From: UBA2329 sp964577215
GTDB taxonomy: Bacteria; Bacteroidota; Bacteroidia; Chitinophagales; Saprospiraceae
Direction: 5' to 3'
NCBI GenBank assembly: GCA_964577215.1
Contig: CAZNYK010000005.1
Span: 1 to 64,000 of the forward strand
DNA length: 64,000 nucleotides
Both the position numbers and the translations under genes were made by a program. Below the pieces are notes generated by a model. It was not told where the DNA came from and did no database searches. It was given only the letters and a program-made list of their open reading frames with translations. Below, one piece after another: positions 8,692 to 16,707 of the stretch (the stretch's first letter is position 1; each line of letters opens with the position of its first letter).

Positions 8692-9133
8692 GACACTCAT
8701 CATAGCTGATGCCAGCCCTTTGATTGCATTGGTTGATATTGAAGAATTGGAAGTTTTGCACCGCCTATATGAAAGGGTGATTGTCACCGACATTGTGAGG
8801 GGAGAAATTCATGCCGAACTACCCGGGTGGATTGAAGTGGCGACTAACTACAATCAGAATCAGTTGCAAATACTCAGTTTGGAATTAGATAAAGGTGAAG
8901 CCAGTACCATAGCCTTTGCAATGGAACATCCGCAAGCCAAAATCCTCATGGATGAAAAGAAAGGCAGAACGGCTGCAAAAAGATTAGGGCTAACTGTAAC
9001 AGGCACCGTTGGAGTCTTGCTCAAAGCAAAAGAACAAGGATTGATCACATCCGGAAAAGACATACTGGAAAAATTGGAAAAGCATGGCTTCTGGCTATCA
9101 GAAGAATTGAGAGCATTGATAGCGGGAAAATAA
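8684..9133 (+). CDS. DUF3368 PIN-like toxin
   Basis: 149 residues. The N-terminal IADASPLIALVDIEEL carries the first acidic residue of a PIN-type nuclease; later acidic positions are in VTDIVRGEI, ELDKGEASTI and KILMDEKKGR, as expected for DUF3368. It probably cleaves RNA when released from the UPF0175 partner. The C-terminal GLTVTGTVGVLLKAKEQGLI is a strong family signature. All catalytic acids appear present, so unlike two other modules in this region it looks intact. Confidence 0.88.
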   Translation: MHETLIIADASPLIALVDIEELEVLHRLYERVIVTDIVRGEIHAELPGWIEVATNYNQNQLQILSLELDKGEASTIAFAMEHPQAKILMDEKKGRTAAKRLGLTVTGTVGVLLKAKEQGLITSGKDILEKLEKHGFWLSEELRALIAGK

Positions 9134-9273
9134 GTTAGCGAAGTAGAGCCCCCCCCGCTGGTTCCGTGTCTCAAACCGGAAACCACTATCCGCACGACTT
9201 CAGACGTGCAATGCTGTAAACCTCACCGTACCCCAACACCGCCCTGCCGGCTCGAGGTTCATATCTCGCGCTG

Positions 9274-9537
9274 CTATTCGGCGGGGTCCACCCGCAGCAA
9301 CGCCCGCTGCCGGATATCCTGCGCCGACGCGCCGATCATAATGCGAAAATCGCCCGGTTCGATCACCTTGTGCAGGTTGATGTCTAAAAGGGAAAGCATG
9401 TCTGGCAGGATGGCAAAGCGCAGTTCCTTGGTTTCGCCGGGTTGTTGGTGGATGCGCCGGAACCCCTTCAGCTCGATCACCGGGCGGGCTACAGAGGCCA
9501 ATTCATTCCACAGGCCTATGGTTTGGGATTGGGGCGG
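9274..9537 (-). pseudogene. 3' remnant of a GH3 beta-glucosidase gene
   Basis: The frame reads NELASVARPVIELKGFRRIH, then QPGETKELRFAIL and EPGDFRIMIGAS. This is the fibronectin-III-like C-terminal domain of glycoside hydrolase family 3 beta-glucosidases (RPVxELKGFxR, LxPGETKxVxF, EPGxFxIMIGxSS). A stop codon (9538-9540) begins the fragment, and the catalytic domains, about 600 residues, are absent. It overlaps the end of the DUF5615 frame by 22 bases, so the join may mark the deletion point. Confidence 0.7.
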
Positions 9538-9867
9538 TTAATTCTAATCAATTGCTTTTCAAGATTCCCGGCGTGCGCTTCGATAGCTTCATGGATGCGA
9601 TGTTCAAGGGCTTGAAAGTCCCTGTCTTCTGTACAAATGACAATTCCGAAATGATCAGGCTGGAAACGGTGCAAGCGTTTGAAATGATTGTAATTGAAGG
9701 TAACCACAATGCGCTTTTCAGCAATGGCAAACGCAAGGACTTCTTCATCAGGTATACGCTTGTTGTCGTTGCCGGCGTCTTTTGTGGTCAGCACATCATG
9801 CCCTAAATTCTGAAGAATCTCTACAACAGCGTAGTATGAAGTTTTCATTTGCATAAATACGCGCCAT
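9516..9867 (-). pseudogene. DUF5615 PIN-like toxin, frameshifted
   Basis: The ATG at 9867 overlaps the stop codon of the DUF433 gene (TAATG) and gives MARIYANENF, the invariant DUF5615 N-terminus. The frame then hits a stop after 23 codons. Moving by one base at about 9837 continues the family sequence as VVEILQNLGHDVLTT, IPDEEVLAFAIAEKRIVVTF and HFGIVICTEDRDF to the stop at 9516. One extra base (a T on the plus strand near 9837) therefore splits an otherwise complete gene. It could be a real inactivating mutation, an assembly error, or a recoding site; no slippery run is present. The 3' portion alone would still make a protein lacking the catalytic acid in ANENF. Confidence 0.8.
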
Positions 9868-10199
9868 TATAATTCCTCATTTTCAGCAATCTGATTGTCA
9901 ATTTCTTCTTGGTTGGCTCGATAATAATTCCATGCGTTTTTCAGGTCTTCCGGGGTTAGTGTCGGAAAGTTGTACAAGATTTCCTTATCACTCATGCCGA
10001 GCTTACGAGAATTCACCAAAGACCAAACCGGTATCCTGGATTTGGCAATACATGCATCCCCGCCACACACCCCAGGCGTTCTTTCTATGCCGGGAAACAC
10101 GTTTGTCAGGTCACTGATGACCCACTGCAATAGCAGAGCTTTATCGGAGGTGGACATCTTTGGGAGCAATGCTCCTGCTTCTTGAAGTGCTGTCGGCAT
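9867..10199 (-). CDS. DUF433 antitoxin
   Basis: 110 residues. RTPGVCGGDACIAKSRIPVW and YNFPTLTPEDLKNAWNYYRA are diagnostic of DUF433, a small helix-turn-helix antitoxin paired with DUF5615. I chose the internal ATG at 10199 because upstream codons lie in a dispersed repeat and the TATTTTTG box at 10213-10220 is immediately upstream. The N-terminal extension before DUF433 (ALQEAGALLPKMSTSDKALL) is the usual helical one in Bacteroidota. The gene shares one base with the start of its toxin. Confidence 0.85.
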   Translation of the reverse strand: MPTALQEAGALLPKMSTSDKALLLQWVISDLTNVFPGIERTPGVCGGDACIAKSRIPVWSLVNSRKLGMSDKEILYNFPTLTPEDLKNAWNYYRANQEEIDNQIAENEEL

Positions 10200-10212
10200 A
10201 TTCTTTTTTTTG

Positions 10213-10220
10213 CAAAAATA
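10213..10220 (-). promoter_or_regulatory. minus-7 box TATTTTTG
   Basis: TAnnTTTG match on the minus strand only 13 bases upstream of the DUF433 ATG, implying a very short leader. Confidence 0.5.
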
Positions 10221-10241
10221 AGGAAAATTATTTTTGTGCCC

Positions 10242-10310
10242 GATAGCCAGTGGTTTGCGAATTTGTTTTTTTACAAACCACTGGCTATCAGTTGTCCCGA
10301 TGAAAAATGG
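10242..10310. repeat. dispersed inverted repeat, copy 1
   Basis: GATAGCCAGTGGTTTG (10242-10257) and its exact reverse complement (10274-10289) form a 16-bp stem with a 16-base loop, followed by CCCGATGAAAAATGG at 10296-10310. The same arrangement occurs twice at 59712-59878. It is likely a small non-autonomous mobile element or an exported hairpin RNA; it contains no gene. Confidence 0.8.
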
Positions 10311-10322
10311 CTTCACCCGCAA

Positions 10323-11729
10323 TCACCTCCTATTCCGCAAGCCCCATATCCTCTCCCGGGCCATTTTGGCCTTTTCTTCCATATTGACAACGGGCAGCGG
10401 ATAATCGCGGCCCAGGACGACGCCGTAGAGTTGTTGCTCCATAAGGCTAAGTTTCCACGGTTCGTGCAGGAATTCGTCCGGTAAGTGTTGCAGCTCAGGC
10501 GCCCATTGGCGTGTAAATGCGCCGGTGGGGTCGTGTTTTTGGGCGTTCTTTACCGGATTGTACACGCGCACGATGTGCACGCCGGAAGCGCCCGACTGCA
10601 TCTGGAGCTGCGGGTAGTGAATGCCCGGCTCATAGTCCAAAAACAATTGCGCGAGGTGATAGGCGCCATTGCGCCAGTCCTGGAACAGGTGATGGGTGAG
10701 AAAAGACACCAGCATGGCCCTCATGCGGAAGTTGATCCAGCCCGTGGCGTGCAGGCAGCGCATGCAGGCGTCTACTATGGGTATGCCGGTGCGGCCGGAT
10801 TTCCAGGCTTCGAGCGCGGCAGCGTCCTGCCGGAACTCCAGGGTTTCGTAACCCCGGTGCAGCGAGGCGTGCTCGTAGCTGCAATTGATCTCGAATTTCT
10901 GTATGAAGTGGCAGTGCCAGCGCAGGCGGCTGAGGAAGTTCTCGAAAGGGCCTTTACGCGGGGCGTCATGTATGGCTTGCTGTGTGGTCTGAAAAGCCTG
11001 GCGTATGCTGAGGTTCCCCCAGGCGAGATAAGGAGAGAGGCGGCTGCAAGCCGTGCGGCTTTCCAAAGGCTTGGAGATGTGCCGGGAGTAGTTCAGCCCG
11101 CGGCCCTGGAGGAAAGAGCGCAGGTAGCGCCAGGCGTAGGTTTCGCCGGCAGGCTGGAATGCGCCAGGGTACGCACTCCACATCGTTTCCAGAGGCGGGG
11201 GAATGAGGAAGGGGTTGGCCCAGTCCAGTGCCGGAGCCGAAGCGTAGGTGTTTTGCACCACAGGCTGCCGCATGGCATCATGCCAGGCATTTCCCCATCC
11301 CTCCCGGCTTTTCAGCCCGCGAATGACGCCGTCGCGCTGAAATTCCTTCCATTCTGCGCCACGCCGGACCAAGAGCTTTTTCAGCTGCTTGTCACGGTCC
11401 CAGGTGGGCTGCGTGCCGCTCTCCTGGTAGCTGAACACGGTATGTACCTCAAATGCATCCAAAATACAGGCGAACACCTCTGCGGCATTGCCGTAGCAAC
11501 ATTCCACCCTTTTGCCGAAAGGCAGCAGGCGCCGGTTCATATCACGGATGGAGTGGTACTGGAACTGCAAGTGCCGCAGCGAGGTGTCGGGCGCAGCGAT
11601 AAACTGTGGTTCAAATAAAAAAATCGCCAGGTAAGGCAGGCCAGCCGTTTCTGCTGTGTGCAGGGGCAGGTGGTCTTGCGTGCGCAAGTCGCGTTTAAGC
11701 CATACGATATTGATGCGCGGTTTGGACAT
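10323..11729 (-). CDS. cryptochrome/DNA photolyase family protein
   Basis: 468 residues. The N-terminal Rossmann-like antenna domain starts INIVWLKRDLRTQDHLPL. The helical FAD domain contains GLNYSRHISKPL, LSPYLAWGNLSIRQ, RLRWHCHFIQKF, then TGIPIVDACMRCLHATGWIN and FRMRAMLVSFLTHHL. Light-dependent repair of pyrimidine dimers, or blue-light sensing, is the expected role. Where classical photolyases have a tryptophan-rich W-Q-W-x-x-G segment this protein has YPQLQMQSGASG. That variant I associate with a bacterial subfamily, so the electron-transfer chain may differ. The start at 11729 follows family length. No regulator or partner is adjacent. Confidence 0.9.
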   Translation of the reverse strand: MSKPRINIVWLKRDLRTQDHLPLHTAETAGLPYLAIFLFEPQFIAAPDTSLRHLQFQYHSIRDMNRRLLPFGKRVECCYGNAAEVFACILDAFEVHTVFSYQESGTQPTWDRDKQLKKLLVRRGAEWKEFQRDGVIRGLKSREGWGNAWHDAMRQPVVQNTYASAPALDWANPFLIPPPLETMWSAYPGAFQPAGETYAWRYLRSFLQGRGLNYSRHISKPLESRTACSRLSPYLAWGNLSIRQAFQTTQQAIHDAPRKGPFENFLSRLRWHCHFIQKFEINCSYEHASLHRGYETLEFRQDAAALEAWKSGRTGIPIVDACMRCLHATGWINFRMRAMLVSFLTHHLFQDWRNGAYHLAQLFLDYEPGIHYPQLQMQSGASGVHIVRVYNPVKNAQKHDPTGAFTRQWAPELQHLPDEFLHEPWKLSLMEQQLYGVVLGRDYPLPVVNMEEKAKMARERIWGLRNRR

Positions 11730-11829
11730 GTTGCGGCCGCTTTAGCCGGCGGTTGGAGGTGAAATGAATTTATGGGGGGATGGTTCAAAAGGGGGAGATC
11801 GATGGTGTGAATTTGCTGTGAACTGCACA

Positions 11830-11870
11830 GTCCGAACAGCGCGCTGAAGCCGGTCCAGGTCAAAATACCC
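11830..11870 (-). pseudogene. fragment of a chromate-transporter 3' end
   Basis: On the minus strand the bases encode ILTWTGFSALFGL, nearly identical to MLTWIGVSALFGL at the C-terminus of the intact chromate transporter at 12371. Only about 40 bases are recognisable. Together with the duplicated small membrane protein it suggests that the whole unit was once duplicated in tandem. Confidence 0.55.
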
Positions 11871-11962
11871 CCTTGCGCTAAATTTTTTTCGCCTTGCGCT
11901 TGTGTATATGCAAAATCGTTCTTTACTTTGCACCATAAAGTACTTTTTAAAAATCAGTTTCC

Positions 11963-12301
11963 ATGACTACAGAGAAAAATCCAACCGCCACGACCATTCA
12001 CCCGGCAGCTTTTGTCAAACCCATGCTGATAGGCGCAGGCATCGCTTTGGCGCTGATCGCGCTTTTCCTGTCGGGGGTGGATAACCCCAATCCGGCCTGG
12101 CCGAAGTATTGGATGGTAAGGCCGCTCATCGTAGTGCCTTTGGCCGGGGCGGCCGGCGGCGCCTTTTATGCCTTTATGCGCCCAATGCGCGAACAGGGCG
12201 GCTGGATTACGGCATTGGCCTATGTATTGTGCATAGTGGTATTCATTATTGGCTTGTGGATGGGCTCGGTACTGGGATTGGACGGCACTTTGTGGAATTG
12301 A
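11963..12301 (+). CDS. small three-helix membrane protein
   Basis: 112 residues with three predicted membrane helices: about 19-40 (KPMLIGAGIALALIALFL), 53-72 (LIVVPLAGAAGGAFYAF) and 80-105 (ALAYVLCIVVFIIGLWMG). Proteins like this are sometimes labelled potassium transporter KefB in Bacteroidota, but that name has no visible support and I would not transfer it. A shortened paralogue lies at 13880 on the other side of the divergently oriented chromate transporter; 54 of 69 aligned residues are the same. Function unknown. Confidence 0.75.
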   Translation: MTTEKNPTATTIHPAAFVKPMLIGAGIALALIALFLSGVDNPNPAWPKYWMVRPLIVVPLAGAAGGAFYAFMRPMREQGGWITALAYVLCIVVFIIGLWMGSVLGLDGTLWN

Positions 12302-12370
12302 GGGCATTTATGCCCTGCTGGTTCCGCATGGAACCATCTGATGGTTTCCTACCGTTTCAGCGTACTTAAA

Positions 12371-13711
12371 TCATAACCCCGGCAACAAAAACACCGCCAG
12401 GCCGAACAGCGCGCTGACACCTATCCAGGTCAACATACCTACCCTGAAGCGGTACATGGCCACGAAGGAAACCGCCACCCAGGCCAAGGAGATGTAGTCG
12501 AGGCCGGACCATGAGAACCCATTGGGAAAAAGAACGGCCTTGCCTAAGTAGATGGTCAGGTTGAGCACTACGCCCACTACTGCGGCAGTCACCAATTCCA
12601 AAACGTTCCTGATCCGTTGGTTGCCGTGGGAGCGCTCGATGACCGGGGCGCCGGCAAATATGAACAGGAAGCAAGGCAGAAAAGTGTAAAAAGTGGCCGC
12701 TGCCAGCCCCAGCGTACCCATCAACAGGGAGCCCTCATAGTGATTGTACCCGGCCATAAAACCCACATAAGCCAGCACCATAATGAGCGGCCCGGGCGTG
12801 GTTTCGCCCAGTGCAAGGCCGTCTACCATTTGAAGATTGCTGAGCCAGCCCAATTTTTCCACGCTCACCTGCGCCACATAAGGCAACACGGCATACGCCC
12901 CGCCGAACGTGACGAACGCCGCCTGGGTAAAAAACACCGATAGGGATTTCCAAAAAGCCCATTCGCTCGTGAACAGGTAAAACGAAGCGAACGGAATCAC
13001 CCAAAGCATCAGCGCCGTGACGATCTGCCGGGCCGGCTTCGCCCAGCCGATGCCTCCTTCGGGCGGGGGCGAGTATTTGTTAAGGTAATATCCCGTTTCT
13101 CCGTCATCGCCGGAAGCCTCATACCCGCCTTGCGCTTTGAGGATGCCCGGCCACAGCTTTCCGGCCGCTGCCCCGACCAAAATGGCTCCAACGATGATGA
13201 GCGGGAAAGGGATGTTCAGGAAGAAGATGCAAACAAAGGCCGCCGCCGCCGCCGTTATGTGAAAGATGGATTTTAACGAACGCTTGCCGATTTTGTACAA
13301 CGCCAGTATGACAATGGCGATCACCGCAGGTTTCAGGCCGGTAAACAGGGCATATATCCAGGGCACATTGCCGTAAGACACATAAATGACGCTCAGTCCC
13401 AAGAGGATAAACATGGACGGGAGCACGAAAAAAATGCCTGCGGCCAATCCACCCAGCCTGCCGTGCAGCAGCCACCCGATGTATGTGGCCAACTGCTGCG
13501 CTTCGGGGCCGGGCAGCAACATGCAATAGTTGAGCGCGTGAAAGAAACGGCTGTTGCTGATCCACTTTTTTTGCGTCACCACATACTCGTGCATGATGGC
13601 AATTTGCCCGGCAGGGCCGCCGAAACTGATGAAACCCAGTTTGACCCAAAAATTCAGCGCCTCCCTAAAAGTGGGCTTCGGCGGCGGTGTGGATGTGGAA
13701 GGCGTGTGCAT
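12371..13711 (-). CDS. chrA: chromate transporter, CHR family (long form)
   Basis: 446 residues made of two homologous halves of about six membrane helices. Each half begins with the CHR signature: FWVKLGFISFGGPAGQIAIM in the first and FFTQAAFVTFGGAYAVLPYV in the second. LLPGPEAQQLATYIGW and LGETTPGPLIMVLAYVGF are the matching PGP motifs. The protein exports chromate or an analogous oxyanion using the proton gradient. No chrB-type regulator is adjacent. The last 13 codons are echoed in a fragment at 11830 and beside the gap at 16498-16707. The substrate is inferred from family only. Confidence 0.9.
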   Translation of the reverse strand: MHTPSTSTPPPKPTFREALNFWVKLGFISFGGPAGQIAIMHEYVVTQKKWISNSRFFHALNYCMLLPGPEAQQLATYIGWLLHGRLGGLAAGIFFVLPSMFILLGLSVIYVSYGNVPWIYALFTGLKPAVIAIVILALYKIGKRSLKSIFHITAAAAAFVCIFFLNIPFPLIIVGAILVGAAAGKLWPGILKAQGGYEASGDDGETGYYLNKYSPPPEGGIGWAKPARQIVTALMLWVIPFASFYLFTSEWAFWKSLSVFFTQAAFVTFGGAYAVLPYVAQVSVEKLGWLSNLQMVDGLALGETTPGPLIMVLAYVGFMAGYNHYEGSLLMGTLGLAAATFYTFLPCFLFIFAGAPVIERSHGNQRIRNVLELVTAAVVGVVLNLTIYLGKAVLFPNGFSWSGLDYISLAWVAVSFVAMYRFRVGMLTWIGVSALFGLAVFLLPGL

Positions 13712-13778
13712 TTACAAATTTACGGCATCATGGGCCTGCAGGCAAACTGGATGGGGGTAAAAGTTCAATGCAATTTTT

Positions 13779-13815
13779 TTAGGAGGGGAGACTTTGTAAG
13801 AGCGGGAAACAGCCA
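13779..13815 (+). repeat. second copy of the AGGAGGGGAGACTTTGT repeat
   Basis: Matches 6539-6575 over TTAGGAGGGGAGACTTTGT and a following GCGGGAAACAGCC. It lies between chrA and the truncated small membrane protein, again just upstream of a plus-strand gene. Confidence 0.5.
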
Positions 13816-13879
13816 TCGCTACGGGTACGTACTGGCAGGCTGCCTGGATCGCACTTTATATTTAGCGTCCAGACATAAA

Positions 13880-14110
13880 ATGTCGGGAAACCCGCCTTTT
13901 CCAGCCTGGCCTAAGTTCTGGATGGTAAGGCTGTTCCTCGTAGTGCTATTGGCCGGAGCGGTGGGTGGCGCCTTTTACGCTTTCATGCGGCCGCTGCGCA
14001 AAAAGGGCGGCTGGGTCATGGCATTGGCTTATGTATTATGCGTAGTGGTCTTCATCATTGGCTTATGGATAGGTACGGTGCTGGGCCTGGTCGGCACTTT
14101 GTGGAATTGA
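13880..14110 (+). CDS. truncated paralogue of the small membrane protein at 11963
   Basis: 76 residues from the ATG at 13880 (MSGNPPFPAWPKFW). It covers helices two and three of the 112-residue paralogue (AGAVGGAFYAFMRPLRKKGG, ALAYVLCVVVFIIGLWIG) but has lost helix one. The conserved reading frame and mainly conservative substitutions suggest it was functional after duplication. Whether it still is, with two helices, is unclear. Confidence 0.55.
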   Translation: MSGNPPFPAWPKFWMVRLFLVVLLAGAVGGAFYAFMRPLRKKGGWVMALAYVLCVVVFIIGLWIGTVLGLVGTLWN

Positions 14111-14200
14111 GCGCGTTGCGGGCGCTCCGATAGGAATCTGGCCGGGATACGGAATGCATAGCACCCTGTCCCGGTAAGCGTATCGGGCTCGACGTGAGAC

Positions 14201-14470
14201 AATCTTAAAAATTAGAGCTAATTTTGCGAATCAATCTTAAAAATTAGAGCTAATTTTGCGAATCAATCTTAAAAATTAGAGCTNNNNNNNNNNNNNNNNN
14301 NNNNNNNNNNNNNNNNNNNNNNNNNNNNNNNNNNNNNNNNNNNNNNNNNNNNNNNNNNNNNNNNNNNNNNNNNNNNNNNNNNNAATCAATCTTAAAAATT
14401 AGAGCTAATTTTGCGAATCAATCTTAAAAATTAGAGCTAATTTTGCGAATCAATCTTAAAAATTAGAGCT
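14201..14470. repeat. tandem array of a 32-bp palindromic unit
   Basis: Three units are visible on each side of the gap, nearly identical, with a period of 32 bases. Each unit holds AAAATTAGAGCTAATTTT, two 8-base arms that are exact reverse complements around AG, and a TAATTTTG box fitting TAnnTTTG. The array ends in a partial unit that runs straight into the ATG of the AAA ATPase gene at 14472. True copy number is unknown because the gap lies inside the array and both gap edges carry the same 55 bases. Confidence 0.85.
14284..14383. other. assembly gap (100 N) inside the tandem array
   Basis: The 55 bases before and after the Ns are identical (one full unit plus 23 bases). An assembler with k=55 could not resolve the repeat number. 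Confidence 0.9.
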
Positions 14471-14471
14471 G

Positions 14472-15602
14472 ATGATACCACGAAGCCTCACCGGCGCCAT
14501 CAAACAAGCTTTGGAAGAGCGCAGAAAAATCATCGTCGTATATGGCCCCAGGCAGGTGGGCAAGACCACTTTGGTCAAGGAGATTTTAAAAGACCATTCC
14601 GGCAAAATTTTGGAGGTCAATGCCGATCTCGCCAGATACCGGGAAACCCTCTCCAGCCAGGACCTTTCAAAGATGATGGAACTCATCGGCGATCACGATC
14701 TGATTTTTATTGATGAGGCGCAAAACGTTCCGAACATCGGCATCAATCTCAAAATCCTCTACGACAGCCTACCCGCCCTCAAGATAATAGTAACTGGTTC
14801 TTCTTCTTTTGAATTGGCCAACCAGGTAAAAGAGCCGCTCACCGGCAGAACGATGACTTATCGCCTTTATCCACTCTCCATAGCGGAGCTGAGCGCGCTT
14901 TACACACCTTTTGAAATAAAGGAACAACTAGAAAACTACCTGCTCTACGGGATGTACCCGGAGGTGCTGCAATTGACCGGCAAGGAGGCTAAAATCAGCC
15001 ACTTGCAAGAGTTGTCCTCCGCTTACCTGTACAAAGATATCCTACAACTATCGGGGATTAAGCATTCTGATAAAATCCACAAACTGCTGAAATTGCTGGC
15101 GCTTCAGGTGGGTTCGTTGGTGTCGCTCCACGAGTTGGGCAAGTCGTTGGGTATGAGCCACGAAACCGTCAATAATTATATTGATCTGCTCGAAAAGGGA
15201 TTTATCCTCTTCCGGCTTTCCGGCTTTAGCCGCAACCCACGCAAGGAGATCACCAAAATGAACAAGATCTATTTTTATGACACTGGTATCCGAAACGTAT
15301 TGGCAGAGAATTTTAACTCGCCGGCCTATCGCCAAGATACCGGCGCCCTTTGGGAAAACTTCCTGATCGCCGAACGCCGTAAAAAAATCGAGTATAAGCG
15401 CCTCTATGGCAGCACTTACTTCTGGCGCACTTACTCCGGTGCCGAATTAGACTACGTGGAGGAAAGGAACGGGCTGCTTCTCGGCTTCGAATTCAAATGG
15501 AAAGCCACTAAAGGCAAGGCCCCGGCCACCTGGTTGGAAACCTATGACAATACTTCTTATGGCCTCATCAATCAAGAGAATTTTTTGGAATTTGTGATTT
15601 AA
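14472..15602 (+). CDS. AAA ATPase with C-terminal DUF4143
   Basis: 376 residues. Walker A is VVYGPRQVGKTTLV (about 22-35), Walker B LIFIDEAQ, sensor 1 IIVTGSSSFEL; the AAA_14 ATPase ends near residue 150. A winged-helix-like part (SLGMSHETVNNYIDLLEKGF) and the DUF4143 PD-(D/E)xK-like fold follow, with KIYFYDTGIRN, GALWENFLIAE, SGAELDYVEERNG and GFEFKWKA supplying the acidic and lysine residues of a nuclease core. Proteins of this group are widespread, often in many copies, and their role is unknown; transposon-like or conflict functions have been suggested. The gene starts right after a 32-bp tandem palindromic array, and its stop overlaps the end of the convergent gene by 4 bases. Confidence 0.9.
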   Translation: MIPRSLTGAIKQALEERRKIIVVYGPRQVGKTTLVKEILKDHSGKILEVNADLARYRETLSSQDLSKMMELIGDHDLIFIDEAQNVPNIGINLKILYDSLPALKIIVTGSSSFELANQVKEPLTGRTMTYRLYPLSIAELSALYTPFEIKEQLENYLLYGMYPEVLQLTGKEAKISHLQELSSAYLYKDILQLSGIKHSDKIHKLLKLLALQVGSLVSLHELGKSLGMSHETVNNYIDLLEKGFILFRLSGFSRNPRKEITKMNKIYFYDTGIRNVLAENFNSPAYRQDTGALWENFLIAERRKKIEYKRLYGSTYFWRTYSGAELDYVEERNGLLLGFEFKWKATKGKAPATWLETYDNTSYGLINQENFLEFVI

Positions 15603-16360
15603 CCGCCTTTTGCCATGCCCCCGAAACGCCTGCCGCGAATCCGCGCCGTTAAATACCCCGAAAGCGCTGTGGCCAGGAACGTTCCGATCATGACGAATAG
15701 CATTACCGTTTCGCCATCTGAGCGGCCTTCCTGGTAGTCCGGCCCGGGCTGAAAGAGTTGGATCACCACCCCATAAAACACTGGAAGCAGGCAAAGTATA
15801 ATAGCGGTGCTGAGCCAATGCGGATTGTTCAGGGCCAGAAGCGCTCCCATGGCGGCATAAATCAGCGGATAAGCCACAATGTACAACGGGAATTTCAGGC
15901 CAAGCTGATACCCGATAAACATGGAGAAGAGGTAGAGAAACATTCCGACGAAACTAAGTCCGAAGGGGAGGAGATAGCGGGTAGAAAAATTGCGGAACTG
16001 CTCCTTACGGCGTTTCGCAACTTCGGGGTCTCTCACAACACCTTCCTGCCAACGCTGCCACCAAGCGCCGGCGAACATGCCCAAATATGCTGCCGTAAAA
16101 GCCGCTACCACCGGGTACAGGAAGAAATATACCTGCATACCCATAGGAATGAACACAGCCGCGAGCGGAGCCAGTAGGATCAGGGGCGCATACCACAAAC
16201 TCCGGGGCTGCAACACCCCCAACACTATCCCCATTATGCCATACAAGATGCCGGCGATAATTGTTATTGGGGCAGAAACCAACATGAAGAAATAAGACAA
16301 TATCATTCCTCCAGCGCCCATCAGCACCGGCCGGATGATTGCAGTGCGTATGTTGTTCAT
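15599..16360 (-). CDS. multi-pass membrane protein of unknown function
   Basis: 253 residues with about seven hydrophobic helices (for example ILSYFFMLVSAPITIIAG, AAVFIPMGMQVYFFLYPVVA, FGLSFVGMFLYLFSMFIG, IGTFLATALSGYL). A central charged loop (QRWQEGVVRDPEVAKRRKEQ) is likely cytoplasmic. I do not recognise a family. It ends in a 4-base overlap with the convergent AAA ATPase gene. The ATG at 16360 immediately precedes the first helix and is a natural start. Confidence 0.75.
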   Translation of the reverse strand: MNNIRTAIIRPVLMGAGGMILSYFFMLVSAPITIIAGILYGIMGIVLGVLQPRSLWYAPLILLAPLAAVFIPMGMQVYFFLYPVVAAFTAAYLGMFAGAWWQRWQEGVVRDPEVAKRRKEQFRNFSTRYLLPFGLSFVGMFLYLFSMFIGYQLGLKFPLYIVAYPLIYAAMGALLALNNPHWLSTAIILCLLPVFYGVVIQLFQPGPDYQEGRSDGETVMLFVMIGTFLATALSGYLTARIRGRRFGGMAKGG

Positions 16361-16698
16361 GTGCTTGTTTTTTTAGGGTTGAGACTTCATCTATCAGTCG
16401 GAACGTCTAAAGTTAGCGGGTTTCTCCATTCCGGGGCAAGGACAAAAGTCACCCATCAGCATAACTCGCCCCCACCCCTGATGGACAACAGAAACACTGC
16501 CAAGCCAATACAGCGCGCCGAAGCCGGTCCAAGTCAACATGCCTTATTCCAGNNNNNNNNNNNNNNNNNNNNNNNNNNNNNNNNNNNNNNNNNNNNNNNN
16601 NNNNNNNNNNNNNNNNNNNNNNNNNNNNNNNNNNNNNNNNNNNNNNNNNNNNTGCCAAGCCAATACAGCGCGCCGAAGCCGGTCCAAGTCAACATGCC
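16361..16698. other. intergenic region containing a gap and a chrA-like tail
   Basis: No gene is supported. Besides the 55-base duplicate around the gap, the minus strand reads MLTWTGFGALYWLGSV across 16498-16540, a degenerate match to the chromate-transporter C-terminus. It is the third such tail in the region, after 11830 and the intact gene. Confidence 0.5.
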
Positions 16699-16707
16699 TT
16701 ATTCCAG
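16498..16707. repeat. gap flanked by identical 55-mers
   Basis: Positions 16498-16552 and 16653-16707 are the same 55 bases, separated by 100 Ns at 16553-16652. The right copy contains the last codons and stop of the SLC13 permease. On the minus strand the shared piece also contains GGCATGTTGACTTGGACCGG, which resembles the 3' end of chrA (MLTWIG...). The duplication is most simply an assembly overlap, so only one copy may exist in the chromosome. Confidence 0.8.

Noticed and set aside
10485..11618. 377-codon plus-strand frame opposite the photolyase gene
   Set aside because: Antisense shadow; the minus strand carries all FAD-domain motifs.
11963..12301. potassium transporter KefB
   Set aside because: The protein is 112 residues with three helices and has no resemblance to the KefB antiporter; the name is a propagated annotation.
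14201..14470. CRISPR array
   Set aside because: The 32-base units are direct tandem copies with no variable spacers and no cas genes nearby.
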